Shown: in pieces, positions 40,872 through 41,121 of the stretch | Layout of the letters: the number at the start of each line of letters is the position of its first letter | How positions within the stretch are numbered: the first letter of the stretch is position 1 | Assembly (NCBI GenBank): GCA_000432435.1 | Contig: HF993135.1 | Location: forward strand, 245,455 to 286,575 | Direction: 5' to 3' | From: Eubacterium sp. CAG:180 | Lineage (GTDB): Bacteria; Bacillota; Clostridia; Oscillospirales; Acutalibacteraceae | DNA length: 41,121 bases | Notes under the pieces: model-generated | The model's database searches: none | What the model saw: the letters and a program-made list of their open reading frames with translations, nothing else | What the model was told of the DNA's origin: nothing | Made by a program: the position numbers and the translations under genes

Positions 40872-41121
40872 TTACTTAAATAAAGCATATATAATAACGA
40901 ATACAATGCCAAGAATTATGGAACTTATACCCGAAACAAGTGGCATTATCAAATTCTTCTTGCTGTTAACAATAGCTTTATCCGGCTTATCTTCATATAC
41001 TCTTAGTTCCACAACATCATTAACCTTATATGTGCAATTAGGTGTAAACGATGAAATTCTGTGTGCAACTCTAAATGTTTTATTATTGTATTGATATTCA
41101 AAGATAGGAGTATAGGTAAAT
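40872..41121 (-). CDS. DUF3592-like membrane protein (C-terminal part, cut by window edge)
   Basis: The last 82 residues of a minus-strand gene with stop TAA at 40874-40872. The segment begins FTYTPIFEYQYNNKTFRV and continues with YKVNDVVELRVYEDKPDKAIV, the pattern of DUF3592 domains (an extracytoplasmic beta-rich domain). It then has a C-terminal membrane helix LVSGISSIILGIVFVIIYAL. Function is unknown. The N-terminal helix and start lie to the right of the window. Base composition is more AT-rich than in most neighbours. Confidence 0.7.
   Translation of the reverse strand, partial: FTYTPIFEYQYNNKTFRVAHRISSFTPNCTYKVNDVVELRVYEDKPDKAIVNSKKNLIMPLVSGISSIILGIVFVIIYALFK

Noticed and set aside
40786..41094. 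Plus-strand open frame of 102 codons at the right end
   Set aside because: It runs through a terminator hairpin and is antisense to a better frame with DUF3592-like sequence and a membrane helix.

Overview
This 41 kb window is from an anaerobic Gram-positive bacterium, most likely a gut clostridium (Oscillospiraceae/Lachnospiraceae-like). The evidence is moderate GC content, AGGAGG-type ribosome binding sites with frequent GTG and TTG starts, TTGACA/TATAAT promoters, a group I ECF transporter, a radical-SAM sulfatase-maturase fragment and a YkuD transpeptidase with cell-wall-type repeats. Nothing in the sequence fixes the species. I saw no rRNA, tRNA, IS element, prophage or CRISPR array.

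Layout. (1) 1-2.9 kb: the N-terminus of an anaerobic sulfatase-maturating-type enzyme, divergent from a domain-permuted GH3 glycosidase. (2) 3.0-7.0 kb: a heterodimeric ABC exporter divergent from a small XRE-type regulator, with a 36-bp palindrome between them. (3) 7.05-9.9 kb: an RluA-type pseudouridine synthase divergent from two tandem PII-like proteins and a Kef-type cation/proton antiporter. (4) 10.0-18.7 kb: a myo-inositol catabolic operon in the order iolJ-iolC-ydcF-like-iolB-iolD-iolE-iron alcohol dehydrogenase-iolG. (5) 18.8-20.1 kb: a secreted L,D-transpeptidase with seven 66-bp repeats. (6) 20.25-25.7 kb: a thiamine operon (thiW-thiM-thiE-HAD phosphatase-thiD-thiC) behind a TPP riboswitch with its terminator, plus a second TPP-like stretch. 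(7) 25.7-31.3 kb: a YitT-family membrane protein, then an ECF transporter (two ATPases, T and S subunits) led by a ribbon-helix-helix protein with an unrecognised C-terminal domain. (8) 31.3-40.5 kb: an eight-gene minus-strand operon for an unidentified sugar or polyol (class II aldolase, fucose/arabinose-isomerase-like protein, zinc MDR dehydrogenase, D-2-hydroxyacid dehydrogenase, FGGY kinase, iron alcohol dehydrogenase, DUF1152 protein, MFS transporter). (9) The right end holds part of a DUF3592-like protein.

How the parts work together. The inositol operon carries every step from myo-inositol to DHAP plus malonate semialdehyde. It lacks the oxidative IolA step; an iron-dependent alcohol dehydrogenase in the operon suggests the semialdehyde is reduced instead. 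The thiamine operon encodes de novo HMP synthesis (ThiC, ThiD) but only salvage of the thiazole (ThiW, ThiM), joined by ThiE. The operon at 31-40 kb has the isomerase-kinase-aldolase logic of fucose or D-arabinose catabolism, with extra dehydrogenases and a conserved protein of unknown function. A cluster of ATTGATATT boxes precedes it. This operon is the best candidate here for an undescribed pathway. The second TPP-like element and the structured leader before iolG are the best candidates for unlisted regulatory RNAs.
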